Source of the DNA: Leucogyrophana mollusca
Taxonomy: Eukaryota > Basidiomycota > Agaricomycetes > Boletales
Direction: 5' to 3'
Length of the DNA: 64,000 nucleotides
Assembly: GCA_021014945.1 (NCBI GenBank)
Contig: MU266351.1
Location: 124,001 to 188,000 of the forward strand
The notes beneath the pieces were generated by a model. The model made no database searches. It was not told where the DNA came from and worked only from the letters and a program-made list of their open reading frames with translations. Below are positions 36,144 through 49,237 of the stretch, one piece after another (position 1 is the first letter of the stretch; every line of letters begins with the position of its first letter). The translations under genes were made by a program, and so were the position numbers.

Positions 36144-37619
36144 ATGTTTGTCATCCGCCCTAGCTTTCTGTAACAACATTGTATCTATACATCTTATATG
36201 TTCGACACATTGCGCACTCATCGGCTCCAACAATATCTGGCGCGAAATCTGAAACTTTGGTGTGTACAGCGTTCATAGTACCCATATGACACATGTGTTT
36301 GGGAAGGGGGGATGGGGGTAACTCAGGTCGTCGTCTAGCGCGGAAACCAATGATGCCGATCATTCAGAACCATGTCTAGGGTATTCAACACAGAGCGTCG
36401 TCGATCGTGGCGCCCAGCGCTCGCTGGAAGCAGGCTCTGATCTTGGATGGAACGGTTATTGTGATGCGGCGACTCGTTGGAGCGGCTGAGTGATCACACC
36501 GTGAGCTATCTTTGCAGTATGCAACGTGCTAAGGATACTCATGCAAAAACTTTTTCGTTACGGACAAAGTCAGACCCGCGCAGCCAGTTATGCTTCGAGA
36601 ACTGACCGCATAGAAGCTTACATTGGCGGGTGTGCGCCTGCACAGTCCACCCGCACCCCTATCGCTGCCCCAACTATCTAAATTTGGGTGGATCTGGCGT
36701 CTCAGGTCAAAAAAAACTCCACTTACTACATAGGCCCGGGAAGCCCGTGGGCAACCGTGGGCTACATCCGAAATGTTAATAGGTGGCGGTTGGCGTTGGA
36801 ATCGAATCCAAAACTCTAGGAAAGCCGTTCCATTGGTGTGTTTGAGGTTTCAATGTCAGTCCTTTCCTCGGCTGCTGCGTTCCAAAGTCCGAGCCTGCCG
36901 GATGGCAGAGGTTTTTCGAGGCCGCCCACACTCGTGCTATTCATAGTCGACATGCGTTATCCCCATCTTTTCACCATTTCTCGAACAGGACCGCGCTGGC
37001 CGGCTGGAATATTACTTCAAGGCGGCCAGGTAATACGTTACCATTACCAAGAGACGGTAAACAAGGCGTCCGATGGAATGTTCATAATAGACCAGCTCTT
37101 GTACGTTGACCAGTTGATGTTTGATGATGAGTCAGATTGTGTGTGATTTTGACCTGTTTATCAGCCAGTACTGCAAGCAAAATGGTTCCAGATCGGTTTG
37201 GAGGCATAAATGCAAGCCCGGATCGGATTGGCATCCGATGCATCTCAGTTTGACGTCGGGTGTCTCGGTGATGCTGGAGAACATCCCGACCATGGGTCAT
37301 CTATATCAGTGGTGGCGTGATGGTGACAGAGGGTGAGCTTCCATTTGATAGACCCTGAGGGTCCGCGGGATATTCGCTGGGGTGTCGTGGTCTCCTGCAT
37401 CTCATCGGCTGTGGGACTGACGCTTAACGGGAGGAGAATGCATAGCTGCAATAACAGATCAACCAGTAAGTTCTGCAAAGGAAACCAATGCACAGCTTAC
37501 ATTGTATGCACTTCATTATTTTAGTACCGATGTACGTCTAATGATCTAAAGTACCAGCATGCAACATTTTGAGATCAGGCGGTTATCTGCCATTCTCGCA
37601 ACCCCCCTCAAAAAGAACG
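36144..37619. other. Gene-poor interval between SDR and TFIIE-alpha
   Basis: About 1.5 kb without a recognisable gene on either strand. Open frames are short and lack motifs. A sequence near 36790-36812 that superficially resembles a tRNA T-arm does not form a full cloverleaf. Confidence 0.4.
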
Positions 37620-39431
37620 TTAAGAACGAGTCTGGAACACCTCGAAATACGCTGTGTATTCGTCTGGCGTCATGAGTTCTTGGTCTTCCTCCGTAACCTC
37701 CGAGAAGGGCTTGGGTACACCATTGACTGCAGCGGGTAGGAAGAAGCGCAGAGTCAGTACAATACACGCGGAAAATTCAGGTTGTTGACACGCACCTAGC
37801 ACAGCTGGATCTTCTCCAGATGCAGACCCATTCTCGGTACTATTCACTTGCCCTTCGGCCTCATGATAGCCATTCAAATTTGGCGGTTCAAATGCAAGCG
37901 TATCTGTTCGAGCAAACTTCTTGCTTGCCGCTCCGTCGTCTTCTCTCGACCTCGATCGTTTCCGGTAATCATTCAACGAATCGAGGTATTGTACGGAAGG
38001 TTTTTGTTCCTCGTCATCCTCGCTGCCAAGGCCAGAAGGTGTCGCTTGAGTGGACGCGGTATTGGATGCGGCCAGTGAAGCGTAATATTGATCGTAGTCT
38101 GGGTATTCGAAGGTCATCAGAATGTACGCCGGTTCCCAAGCGCAAGGTAGACTTACAGTCAGATTCTTGATTTATGATTGGTTTAACATCTTCCAGCGGT
38201 GAGGATACCTGAGATAGCCGCGAGGAGCCGCTTGTTCCTAGTCCCTTCAGGATATCGTCATTTACGAGCGTCATTGGCATTTCCCCTTCTCCAGCCATAG
38301 ACCGCGCATTCTCCTGAATTCCCAATGTCGTCAAATCTCCCGAGATGGTACTTTTCAAATGCCAGGCTGGCAAAGCATTCTGCTGTCTCTTTGCGGCTGC
38401 CTCGGCGTCCCGTTCCTGGCGTCTGGTCGCTTCATCTTTGTCCATTGACATGACAATGCCAACCCCATCTTCCTGTCTCCCTCCTGAAGATCCGGCAATC
38501 TTCAAACCTTCAGATTGCCCTATTTTCTGCTTATCGGAGTCCACCACGTTGTTCTTGACCCACAGAGGTACATCCAGCCTGCACGAAAAGGTATGAGAAG
38601 ATAGTTCCGATCAGCGGAAAGTAAATAGCCATACGCGGGCAAGACCATTGATTCCGTTTTCCTCAGACCTTCTATGATGAAACGCATTTGCCTGTTAAAG
38701 CGTTGCATCCTATCCTGGCTTCCCCTGACGCTTTCGGCGTTCTCGTTGTCGACCACTTCAGCATGACAGTCTTCACAAACAAAGACACCTCGAGCGAAGT
38801 CGATGAGCTTGTCGACTTCCAACGGCGTATACGACTTGCTACATTGAGTGCATATGTACCCTTTATTGTCGAGTTCCTGTAGTGGTCTGTGGTCAAGGCC
38901 TCCCAGAGCACTAGTGAAGACAGAGGACTGACATTGCGTAGTCCGGAGTCAATTATCCTGCGCATCTCCGCAATGCGCCATTTAACGACATCGCAGAAGT
39001 GCTTGTAATCGATATAATAGTACTGCCTTCCGACAGACCTTTGGGCGCCCTCCTTTAGTTCGTTCTGGCGGTACCTTGGGTGGAACATGTTAACTTGAAC
39101 CCTGAATGTCAAGTGTTACTCTTTACTTACACTTGGATCAAGCGGTCGTTCCCCAGGACAGCCATAAGCTTGTTAAGTTCTTTGGCCTGGAGACCCATTC
39201 GTCCGGCCAAGTCATCATCTTTTAGACTGAGATTCTCAAGGGAAGAGGTGAAGTATAGGGCAACATTCGCAGCTGAATTTCAGCAGCCTATGCGTTCTTT
39301 ACATTTGTCAATACTTACACAGGATGCCGTGCAAGCTGGTCCAAGATGATGGTGAATTTCGGCTCGTAAAATCCTCGCGAGACATGTTGAACGAGGAGAC
39401 GTAGAGTCTCTTGTTCTTCTTTTGTGGCCAT
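37620..39431 (-). CDS. TFA1: Transcription initiation factor TFIIE, alpha subunit
   Basis: General RNA polymerase II factor that recruits and regulates TFIIH. The start at 39431 (MATKEEQETLRLLVQHVSRG) leads into the winged-helix domain (FYEPKFTIILDQLARHP, VSLKDDDLAGRMGLQAKELN, KLMAVLGNDRLIQV, YYYIDYKHFCDVVKWRIAEM). The zinc ribbon follows with two C-x-x-C pairs (YICTQCSKSY and FVCEDCHAEV), then RMQRFNRQMRFIIEGLRK. The second half is acidic and disordered. The C-terminus FSEVTEEDQELMTPDEYTAY is the usual acidic end. Several short introns. Length and order of domains match fungal TFA1. Confidence 0.94.
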
Positions 39432-42400
39432 TCAAATGCCCCGCCGCACCTCCAGAAACAACCAAGAGCTCGGAGGAGCGCCCCGTATGCTAGACAAAGC
39501 CCCGTAGTTCCCAGCTGGCAAGGAAGGTTTCAGATGCAGCTGACCAGAAGAGCGACTCAGAGGAAAGAAAGTGAGCTGCCAGCGCCACAGACTCAGGGTG
39601 CCACGCGATGCTCGCTGGAATTAGTAATCGCTCGACTGGGTGATGTGGACAGCCAATTACCAACGGGAAAGTAACAAACTGAAAGCCCATTCGAAACTTT
39701 GACGGCTTTGAGATCGAGGATCTTTTCGCACCGCCATGGCGGGAGGATGTATTTGCAAACAAAACCCCTCTTATCGATATTTTCCGGAAGTCGGCGCGTT
39801 TCTCAGACTCGTTGACAATACATATTGGACACTTCCGATAAAAATCTGCCACAGCTGCCTTCAAGCCAAGTCACTGTTGAGTCACGAATCGCGCTGGCAG
39901 TTGGAGCTCCAGTCTTTGCGTAAATTCTATAGGGCCCCCGATTTCACTCGTTACTGTTTGCAGTGTGCCAACGGACCAAAGTCACCAGACCTTTTGGAGC
40001 GATGGACCCTGGCGGCCGCCTTGGATCTTTCTACGGTAGCCTCGTGTCCCCAGTACCAACCTAGCCTGCTTTACCGGGGAAGGGTTGGGAAGATGCGACC
40101 AGATGTGCAAAGCTATCAGCAGCGAAGCAAATGCCAATATAAGTATGAAATTTATATGAAACCTTCTAATGCCTGGATAAGCCCGAGACGGACGGTCAAG
40201 CACCACACAGGCTGGCACTGGCCCAGTCTTGGCCAATAGAGCGCTTTGGTACCTTCAAGGCGGCCACGCTGGTTACGTGTCTCCCTTGCGGATCTAGCAG
40301 AACTGGATGTGACCGAGCCAACTATTGGAAAGAAGTGTACATCGACGGCCGACGCAATGTGGCTCGGAAGCCGACGACCGACGATTCCTTGCGAATTGAA
40401 TGCTCCATATACTGCACCAATCGCGTTGCACTCCGAAAATAGGGGTCACCTAGAGTCCCTAGTCCCCTGTTACTACTCCGAAGTCTTTCGGTTCCCAAAA
40501 ACCGTACTTCTTTGAAGTCCGAACAAATGCCGTGAGATTACGGCAAGCGTCCCCCAAGCACTCCGAGCTGGTTTTCCAGTGGTGCTTAATGATAAGTTCA
40601 AATTGATGAGCACATACTAAGTCAGCAGCTTCGACGTCGTGGTGACTGTCTGCGCAGCCAACAACTCACAGGCGCAACTATGTTTTGGTATGGCTTTCTA
40701 TCTTTTGTTCATATATCACACTTTGCGTACTTCAGTTCTCGCTCGATGTATAATCTCCAGCACTTGTTGTATTATTTAACTTACTATGCATATGCTATTG
40801 TTAATATATTGCCTCCATGGCAAACCTCAAGCCAACAAAAATCTTCATGACCAGTGCAATGTCGGTCGAGTAAGTACCTTGCCAAACCTTTGGGTGATGA
40901 CCGTGGTCATTTCCGGAGGGCGGACGAAGGTCCAGTCGAAAGGGCGGCGCGTCGGCAAGACGAGCGCACAAAAAGCACGCCGTCAAACACCAGGACGGTC
41001 CCACGCGCTAGTCTCAGCACACGAGGGCCCTACCTGCGCCCATCGAGACGCGCACGCGCGAGGACACGCGGGCGCCATTCAAGCAACGAGCGGGTCATTG
41101 AAGGGGGGTGGGGGGAGGCGTGGGGAGGAAGGCGTGGGCGTGGCTGGTACAAGAAATGTCGACAACGAGTTCAGACCGGGTATGCCAAACGAAATGACGT
41201 GAGACGCACCTAAGCTGCCCTCCTCCCGATGTGCTCTTCCCGCCCTTGTTACATTGGCCATCGTACGCTTCACATCGTGGGGAGTTGGTGGGTGGTAAGG
41301 TAGGTGGTGGTGTTTGAAAAGGTGAGAGCGGGCGCGGGAGCGACGACCTGTTTACTATATGAACGTCGGGGAAATGCCACAAGTTGCATAATGGAGTTGG
41401 AGTGGTCGGGGGTCTGAGTGCTGTTAAGGTGTTGATTGCTCGGAGTTAAAATCGACGGACCCGAAAAACCTCGGAGTCTTAACAGGGGACTGGTCACTGG
41501 GTCACCTACGAGTCCTATGCGGCGGCCTCGTCAGGGTTTGGGTAATAACGGCACAAGGAGTTGAAGATGTGAAGACCACCTGACTGAGGGTTTCCTCCAG
41601 GCCACTATGCTTCATTCAGCCCTTCGGCTTGGAGCGGGACATGGGGCAGCCTGACATTGAATCCTTGGCGTTCGCTCGCGTGGGCCGAAGTTCTCATGAT
41701 CTTTCAACTTGTGCAGGACAGCTGAGTCGCAAATGACCATAAATCTAGGTCGCCTTCCTTCGACTGGAATTTGATCGCATCATTAGACCGAGTGCAGCAA
41801 TGTCGACCCAGTTCAGTGGTGTGCTCACGGGAATAGTTTATCGTTGGAGAGCCTTCGCGGTTGCCTGCGCGTCTTCTTTGGTTACCGGAAACACTTATGT
41901 CACAACGGAGAAACAAACCAGTGCGTTGGACATGGTTTCGGAGAACAAAGAGGCCGCCCCAGGGTCTATCCCATGTGCAGGTCATGGAAATCGATTCACA
42001 ACTGCAGCGTCAAACAGATGCGTCGGATCAGGTCACAATGATCCTCAGAAAATCGCGGAAGGGGGCCATCTATCGAAGACCCGGAACAGATGCGATTCAT
42101 GGACTGTCGATGGGCATAATTGGGATGGGGCCTGTCAGATGCGGTAGCTCTTTGCCTGGCCCGGTGATCGTCTCCGTGCTGAGCTGCACTCACATGATGG
42201 TGGGATTATCAACTCCGTCCGCTGAATATTGGTCTGCGTATCTCGTCACCATGTTGCATGATTCGGTGGTGGAAACTGAGAAGTCGCGCTATAACATCCA
42301 CGAAAATAAAATAAAAGCGATCATAGCTACGATGACTAATCGTACCCTGTCAAGGAAGGCAGAAACCGTTCAATCACCGAAGAGCCTGACTACGCGTCGT

Positions 42401-43827
42401 CGACTCAACCACCGAACTTCACATTTGAGATTTTCCTCACCTTTGGATTATACGACCGGCCCGAGCGCTTCGCATGAAGATCTTTTCAGTTTTGTCTGTG
42501 GCGTCAACTAAATAACATGACTCGAGGGGCTTAGAAGCTCCGCCGCGCTCAAGATCGAGGCATCCTCAGCAGAGACGGACCGCGCATTTTGTGGAGTTGA
42601 TCATGATCCCCCTTGTTTCAGATCCTTGAAGCGCCTCGACTTCAGCACTGCGGCCGCAGGCTATCAGCAATTTTACGCCCATGGACCCTGCCGCACATCG
42701 AGACCCCACCGACAGGAACTTGCGAAGACCCGTGGGCGAGAAGATTGCCCTGGGTTTAACGGTGATCACGCGGTATTTGAGCGGTGCACCCCTTGGAGGA
42801 TGCCTCATCTTTGCGGCGGGATATAGTTCCAGGCGAGTTTTGTCAGAAATTAGTGTTCGAGGTGCCTGCCGCAAACAGGTGGCTGTTTTGTTTGCTTTGT
42901 CTTCTGAATGTCATTTCCACCAGTCGCGGAACCCACTTGCAATCTCAGGCCCATTCACTGTTTGTCTTTGGTATAGATACGGAACACTGTCCTCTATGGG
43001 GTGGCATCCAATTCATTTCGCAGCTGACAACCTTCGTACTTAGTGTCAACGCTCCTTCGTTAGGTCGTATCTCATCGAACCCCGGATTTTTTGGCAAGAT
43101 GAAAGCGATTCCCATGTTGGTTCGTCTAGATTTAGAATTCGACTTAACGAGCAAACGGAGTGCCACGAGTTTCAGACGCTCAAACCACATGAGTAATAAT
43201 ACGTCGGCGCCAGTGAACTCGTTTCCGACCCAACTGGCCGGCTGAGCAAACCAGGCACCAGGCGAGCTCGGCCGGGCAAGTGAACCACAACGAGCCCTCA
43301 CATATGTGGTCCAAATCCGTGCAACTATTGCGGACCTTCGCATGACCTCATTGCTCTACCGAGTAGAACGAAGGCGCCCTCACAAAGCATAACCAAATCC
43401 TCCTAAGGCAGGTCCTCGTGTGAGCATCTTTGCATATCTGCTGCGTCGCTATTGCTAGACTGAGGATGTTCATTCTGGCTATGCCCCTAGCTCCGCTGCC
43501 TAAGAAGGGGTATTCAGTCACCGGATTTCCTTGCATGCTGTCATGATGGCGGCAATCTACACCGCTCATCTAAGATTCGACTCGGGATGAAGTCGCGGGC
43601 CCCGTCCCCCTCTTAGCATTATTTCCGTAAACGACTGGACCTGGCTAAGCACGATCGCAGACGACGTGTGGCCGATAAATTTAAACGTCCGATATCTTCT
43701 ACCCTTTGACGTCAACAAGCCGTAAGGGTCTACTGGATGGGTACTTAAACCTCAATCCTACAGTTCAGTCCAGTCAATCCCCCTTGTCTTCTTCACATTC
43801 AACTTTGCATTCCTCTGCTGACCTGCA
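39432..43827. other. Large gene-poor interval
   Basis: 4.4 kb with no recognisable intact gene. Plus-strand open stretches at 39736-40239, 40786-41213 and 41861-42511 and minus-strand stretches at 42566-43343 lack family motifs, apart from a short glutathione-transferase-like phrase on the minus strand near 43190-43260 (FTGADV after a Trp-Val-Gly-Asn-Glu context). GC content and strand bias change along the interval. It may be decayed sequence. Confidence 0.4.
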
Positions 43828-45264
43828 ATGTCACTTCGCGTCGTCGCTGTTTTCGGGGCCACCGGTACCCAAGGCAAGAGACTTATTGCATCTCGAATGT
43901 ACTTGCCAAGTGACCTCTTTTATTCAAAGGCTCGGCTGTTGTCAAAACACTACTCGCTGATGGAACTTTTACTCCTCGAGCCGTTACTCGTAACCCAGAA
44001 TCAGAGAAAGCCCAGAAACTCAAGGCTCTCGGGGCACAAGTTGCTCAGGCTGACCTTTGGGACATAGAGTCGCTGAAGAGCGCTATGTCCGGATGCGAGG
44101 CCGTCTACGGAGTAAGATGCGTGGTTGGTGGCAAGTAGAACTTCGCTGAACATATACTTCAATTTTAGGTCACCGACTATTATGATCCAAAGAACTTGGC
44201 ACAAGGCAATACCAGTGAAATGCTTCTCGGCAAGAACCTGGTGGACGCAGCCAAAGAAGTGGGCATCAAGTTCTTTATTTGGAGGTAGGACTCCAAGTGA
44301 CTTGATTCCCGTGTTGCATCTGACCGACTGCTTTTTGTAGCTCGCTGCCGCATGCCACCAGGATTTCCAACGGGAAGTACTCGAAAGTTTATCACTTTGA
44401 TAGTGAGCAATCATCGCTAAGCTTTAGCACTGATGGGGCAATTGCTAATCGTTATGCCTTAGACAAAGCCAACGTTGAAGATTACTTGAAGGATTCTGAA
44501 CTACCCCATGCCATTGTTCACACAGGTGAGTTTGATTGATTCGCCGGTTGAGTCTCCATCTAATCTATCTTACAGGATGGTTTATCGAAAACCTATGGAA
44601 GTACGTTCAATGCCTCCCGCTAAGCCGCTGCGTTGATCATTGATTCATCATCCACTCTAGCTACGGGAATTTGGTCGCATCGTCTGACGCGTCGTCCTTT
44701 GAGCTGACCGTCCCCCGTTATGATCCTAAGTCTTCTCAGTACATGACATGGGTAGAACAAGATCTTGGCCAGTGTGCCCTGGCTTTATTGAAGCACTACG
44801 AGGATCGGGAGGGAGAAGTTCTGGACCATACTTTCTATGCTGTTAGTGCCAAAATGGATTACACAGAGCTCGCGGAGGTCCTTCAGAAAGGTCAGCCCCG
44901 TACTAGCGGTTTGGCGGAAGCCCGTTGCTCAATTTTTTTTCGAATTAGCGATCGGGAAACCAGTGAAATTTGTTTCTTCAGCTACTTGTGGAATGGAGGT
45001 TTGTCCTTGGCAAGATTAACATTCCGATTTTTACTGATTATCATTCGCATCATCCCACGCTAGGAATTGGACGACATGGTGAGTTTGCCCGACCAGTTAC
45101 TTGTACTCAACGCTAATGTCACAAATATACAGTATGCCTTTCAGTCAGAATTCGGCCTGTATCCCCACACGGCCATCCCCGACCCCCGGTTGATAAACCT
45201 CGGAGTACATTTTCACACTATGGAAACGTTCGCGGAAGAGGCCGCGAAAGCCAGATTTGCATGA
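43828..45264 (+). CDS. NmrA-like NAD(P)-binding protein
   Basis: Rossmann-fold protein of the NmrA/HSCARG group, which includes redox sensors and atypical SDR reductases. The dinucleotide motif VVAVFGATGTQGGSAVVKTL is assembled over an intron at 43874-43929 whose donor is GC (gcaaga). Then FTPRAVTRNPESEKAQKL, VAQADLWDIESLKSAM, GCEAVYGVTDYYDP, KNLVDAAKEVGIKFFIWSSL, HAIVHTGWFIENLW, YMTWVEQDLGQCALALLKHY and a C-terminal MYAFQSEFGLYPHT. The Tyr of the SDR catalytic motif is not in its usual context, so a regulatory or sensor role is as likely as catalysis. Ends at 45264. Confidence 0.9.
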
Positions 45265-47534
45265 CGGAGGTCACATGCTTTTACTCTATCAGCCTCTGGA
45301 ATCACGGCCTTTCTTCACCATTTCTTTCACGTACGCTTTCAGATATACTAGTACATAATGCCGCTTTGTACCTTTGGGCTTCAACATGCCGATCGTTGAA
45401 ATGTTTCTGTTTTGTAATACACTCCTATTCAGCACTCGGAATGAGAAAACGTGATTCCCTTCTGATGTCCTTGTTTGGTCAGCGATAGGTCCGCGAGTTT
45501 ACATGTGTCAGGCCATATCACCATCTGTCACTTGAAACCCCACACCGGTCCGCAACACGATAGAACACAACCAGGAATCTACAGGAACTGAAGTACTGAC
45601 GGGCACTGCATGCCATGCAAACGTCAGTGTCATCTGTAAAAAGATAAGGGCGATTGCTCATGGCAACCCTCCGCGGACTCCGTTTTCGTTTCTCAGGTAT
45701 GTTGAACTTTTAAGAATTTACGGAATCTGAGGGGTTCAAATCTTCAGAACGTGATTGTGGTTGGCCATCTCATTCCACTTTGACAAGGCGCTAGGTCCCA
45801 TCTGATCCGCGATGACAGGCATGGCCGTATAAACCGAGCAGTTTGAACACCGGACGCGTTCCAAGTCATTGGAATGTGCATTTGCACCGCGCATACTCCA
45901 CGGACCGTGCCGGAATTGATCATGTCGCTATCAGGAGTATCAGAGCTCATTTAAAGCACTCGCAAAAATGCGAGATCGTATCGGGTATCATACGCCAGTG
46001 CAAAAGCTGTCAACTGCTTTGTGCCGTAGTTCTGAATCTTCTGATGGTCTTGTGATAGAACCGTGGGCTTCGGAATTGCTGCCTGCGGGGCCATGACGAT
46101 GCCGAACGCCAGATCTTGCTCTTATGCAACATATGTAGACGCACGAGCCGTTCTGTGCTATTCGAATCCACCGATAAGCTCATTCAGTTCCCCCCCCCCC
46201 TGATCACACCCGTTGGACATGTGTCCTTGAAATAATAGGTCGCCAGTTTTCGGGTGTAACCACAAATCGTCCCGCGATCCCTCCGGCTGTCCATAAACCT
46301 GGAGAGCTGCTTTTTTCGTCTTCCTGACGCATCCCACACATTCACTCTGAGACCGTTCGTTCGCTGACCCCATTGACCGACTATTCCAGTCATCATCCAG
46401 GCTTCCAAGCCATCACTTCGCGTTCTGATTCTTATGAATTGTTCCCCCTTTTCCAGGCGCGAGAGAACCATGGTTTTGGATCGATCTCAATACTCAACAC
46501 TATCTCCCCAGCCCTGGGCCGTCAACAGAAACAAAAAGGAAAGGGAAGTCTTCCTCGGTGTAGTATGCACATCATTATATTAGATCTTGTAATGGCCAAT
46601 AACTAGCCCACGCATCCGCGGTGGATGACACATTTTATAGCTACAGCGCTCTCGTTACATTGGACTGCGCCCACACTCGCAGTTGGAATTGTTGGCACTT
46701 CGGGCTGGTGTACGATGGCTTTCAAGGTTGCCAAATTCAAGTCATGGCCCCAATGTGCACATGTCACCGCATATTGAAAAGGTAAGTGACTCGTTTGTTC
46801 TTGCGACCAGCTCCTTTCTCTCTCACGAGTGCTCTCCGATTCTGGCTAAGTTCACCGGGACTCAAGCAGTGCTCCTTTCCGGCTTCAATCTTCCGACAGA
46901 TCCCTCTCAGTTTGGGCTGCAGCTATTCTCAATCCCTTTCACACTCTCCTCCTCTTGGCAAGAACACAGCGGACACACGGCGGTCTAATGCGCTGTTTCA
47001 TCCCCGACGGATGGTGCCGCGAATTGCTCCGCACAACGGTGGGAGCGACGATGTAAACTAGACCATGTCATTTGTCAGTGGGACATGTCCGATCTGCTTC
47101 GCGCTCATCGGGGTTGTTAATGGGGGCGATCCGTCCTCATCGAATCGTTCTTCTTTCCCTCGACGGGCTTGGAATGACGTTGGTGCTGGCCGCCGACTGA
47201 TAGGTCACAGCAGCTGTCTGTCATGCACCAGACTCGGACCCGCCAATGAGGTAGCTTCAATTATCCTTCCGGGACCGCTATAATAATATCAACTTCTCCG
47301 GATGTTCCCCTGTCGCTGCATTCTTCGGCAAGGTCCTCAGAAGCTGCGCCGGCAATGGAAAGACACACATCAGAAGGATACATTATGAATTGTACAATAG
47401 TAGATACAAATCCCAGAGCCAATAGCGACTTACGAAAATGACACAGTGAAATAGTCCGACTTGTCTTGGACAAGAACACACGAGATGCACCAAACGAACA
47501 GGGACAATCCAGAAGTGCGACAACGGCGCCCGAG
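45265..47534. other. Gene-poor interval with a poly-C run
   Basis: 2.3 kb without a recognised gene. An 11-base C run ends at 46200. Short overlapping frames on the minus strand (46158-46471) and plus strand (46683-46988) carry no motif I know. Confidence 0.4.
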
Positions 47535-49182
47535 TCAAACCTCGCCCATAGGCTCTGGCTCATACACACGGCATCCAACTGTCTCCAGGAACCTCGTTCG
47601 CTCTTCTTCTCTCCGGCACAGGAGGCTGTTCCCGATCCCCATGCACTTTCCATCAGCACAACCTTTTCCAGTTGATGTCGCACCCAGGACCTCAAACCCG
47701 ATGCTCGCACCAAGAAAGTTCGAAGGGTCTGCCAGGCAGCCCCTACTTGCGTCACGGCGCAGCGCTGGTAGAAGCGGGGGAAGTGTCAATGGGTCAGAAG
47801 CATAGTTGTATATCCGTGTGCGCTGTGCGGAGGAGAGCGTCTGTGTGAGGAGAGCGAGAATGTGGAGTTTAAGTTCGACGGGAAGAGCGTGGAAAGGGAA
47901 CAGGCACGAAGAGTCAGTCGGGGGAGAAGGTGGCAATGAAGGGGCGGACGCTGGTACTGATTTCGGTCGAACCAGAAGAGGTCGTGAGTATCTCAGTAGG
48001 TTCAGCGCTTCCTTCTCCGTTTCCCTCTTCATGTTGGCATTTCGCCTAATGGCCATGTGTAGTGCATGTTCAGATTCCTTCCATGCATCTTCCGTCTCCC
48101 TGATTAATGGCTCCCCGTCCGCACTCTCCTCCGAGAGATCCTCTTCCTCTGCGTCTTGAGGGCCCGCCAAATGGTTCGCATACATCTCTAACTTCGTGAG
48201 GCTCCAATTACCCCTTTGGACTGCCCGGATGACCTGCCACACACCCCTTATGCCGAGACTGTTGGCGCTGCATTTGAGTGTTGTCAATGCGCACAGTCCT
48301 CCTCCCTTCCCGCTTCCAGCCACCCATTCCGCGATGACGGAACCACTTTTGCGAGTCAGCCCCACATTGTTTATATGAAGCTCTTGTAAGTGTGGCGACC
48401 GCAGCAGGGGAAGGAACCCTGCAGCAAACGCATCGCCGAGACGAGGGTTGCCAGTGACAGAAAGGAAACGCAAACGCGAGCTGTTCAGAGCATCTGCAAG
48501 AGCAGAAAATGCGGCCGGATCAAACACGAGGTTGTTCTATGAGTGGATGAGTAAATACAGAGATTCGATTATAAGGTTAACGCACATTTGCAATCCACAC
48601 AGTTTTTAAAGCCTCATTGTCTTGAATATATTCTGCGATGGCCTGCAGACCTCGGCATCCGATACCATTGCTGGTAAGACTGATTTCCGATATGTTGTTG
48701 CGGTGCCTGGCTCCTGCTGGGGAGCACAGGAATGTGAAGAGCAGAGAAACACCTTGGTCGCCCAGGGAGTTGTGGCTGAGAGTGATTCTGGTGACAGGAG
48801 AGCGATGTGTGTTTAATTGAGCTATAATCTTCTGTGCACCTGTGGATTGAAAGCTAGTGAACATACGTTGAGAGGAGATGTTATGAAGATACCCACCCAG
48901 TGCGCCTGAAAGTCCTTCGTCGATCCGGTTAACGTGCGACCGACTGGAGAGTGGGATAGGTCTGGCTATTGGGGCCGATGGGTTCCAGGACCTTGACACT
49001 GAAGACACAGCCGTTCCTGCAGCTGAATTTGCTTCTGTAGCTTGATGCGAACGGGGTAACATGGCTTGCGGAGACGAGCTTGAAGTAGAGGGCTGCTGGC
49101 TGTCGTCTATAAAACGAGACTCCGAATCTGTCCTGCAGCCTAATGATTGTTCTGACGTTGAATCGAGACTGCTGTGGCCCAT
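47535..49182 (-). CDS. RNI/leucine-rich-repeat-like protein
   Basis: Two exons, 49182-48586 and about 48535-47535, joined by a gtgcgt...catag intron between AN and NNLVFDP. After a Ser-rich N-terminus, leucine-rich repeats of the ribonuclease-inhibitor type are visible: VTRITLSHNSLGDQGVSLLF, ISEISLTSNGIGCRGLQAIA, LKTVWIANNNLVFDPAAFSA, LRFLSVTGNPRLGDAFAAGF, LQELHINNVGLTRKSGSVIA, LTTLKCSANSLGIRGVWQVI, LTKLEMYANHLAG. A later helical segment (HALPVELKLHILALLTQTLS) resembles an F-box helix but sits at the C-terminal side. Its upstream DNA (49238 onwards) is part of the left arm of the inverted duplication. Function unknown; RanGAP-like or scaffold roles are possible. Confidence 0.75.
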
Positions 49183-49237
49183 TACGCTGGGAGAATGTGG
49201 TGGAGAAAAGCTAAGCTGTACCGTTGCGGTGTGGAGT

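Noticed and set aside
36785..36830. Sequence resembling a tRNA T-arm on the minus strand
   Set aside because: The closing pair of the T stem is wrong, and no matching acceptor, D or anticodon arms are found around it.
40786..41213. Arg-rich open frames on the plus strand as a gene
   Set aside because: The translations are compositionally biased by GC-rich sequence, overlap each other in two frames and have no motif.
46180..46210. Poly-C run as a regulatory or telomere-like element
   Set aside because: It is a simple homopolymer with no repeat unit or associated element.
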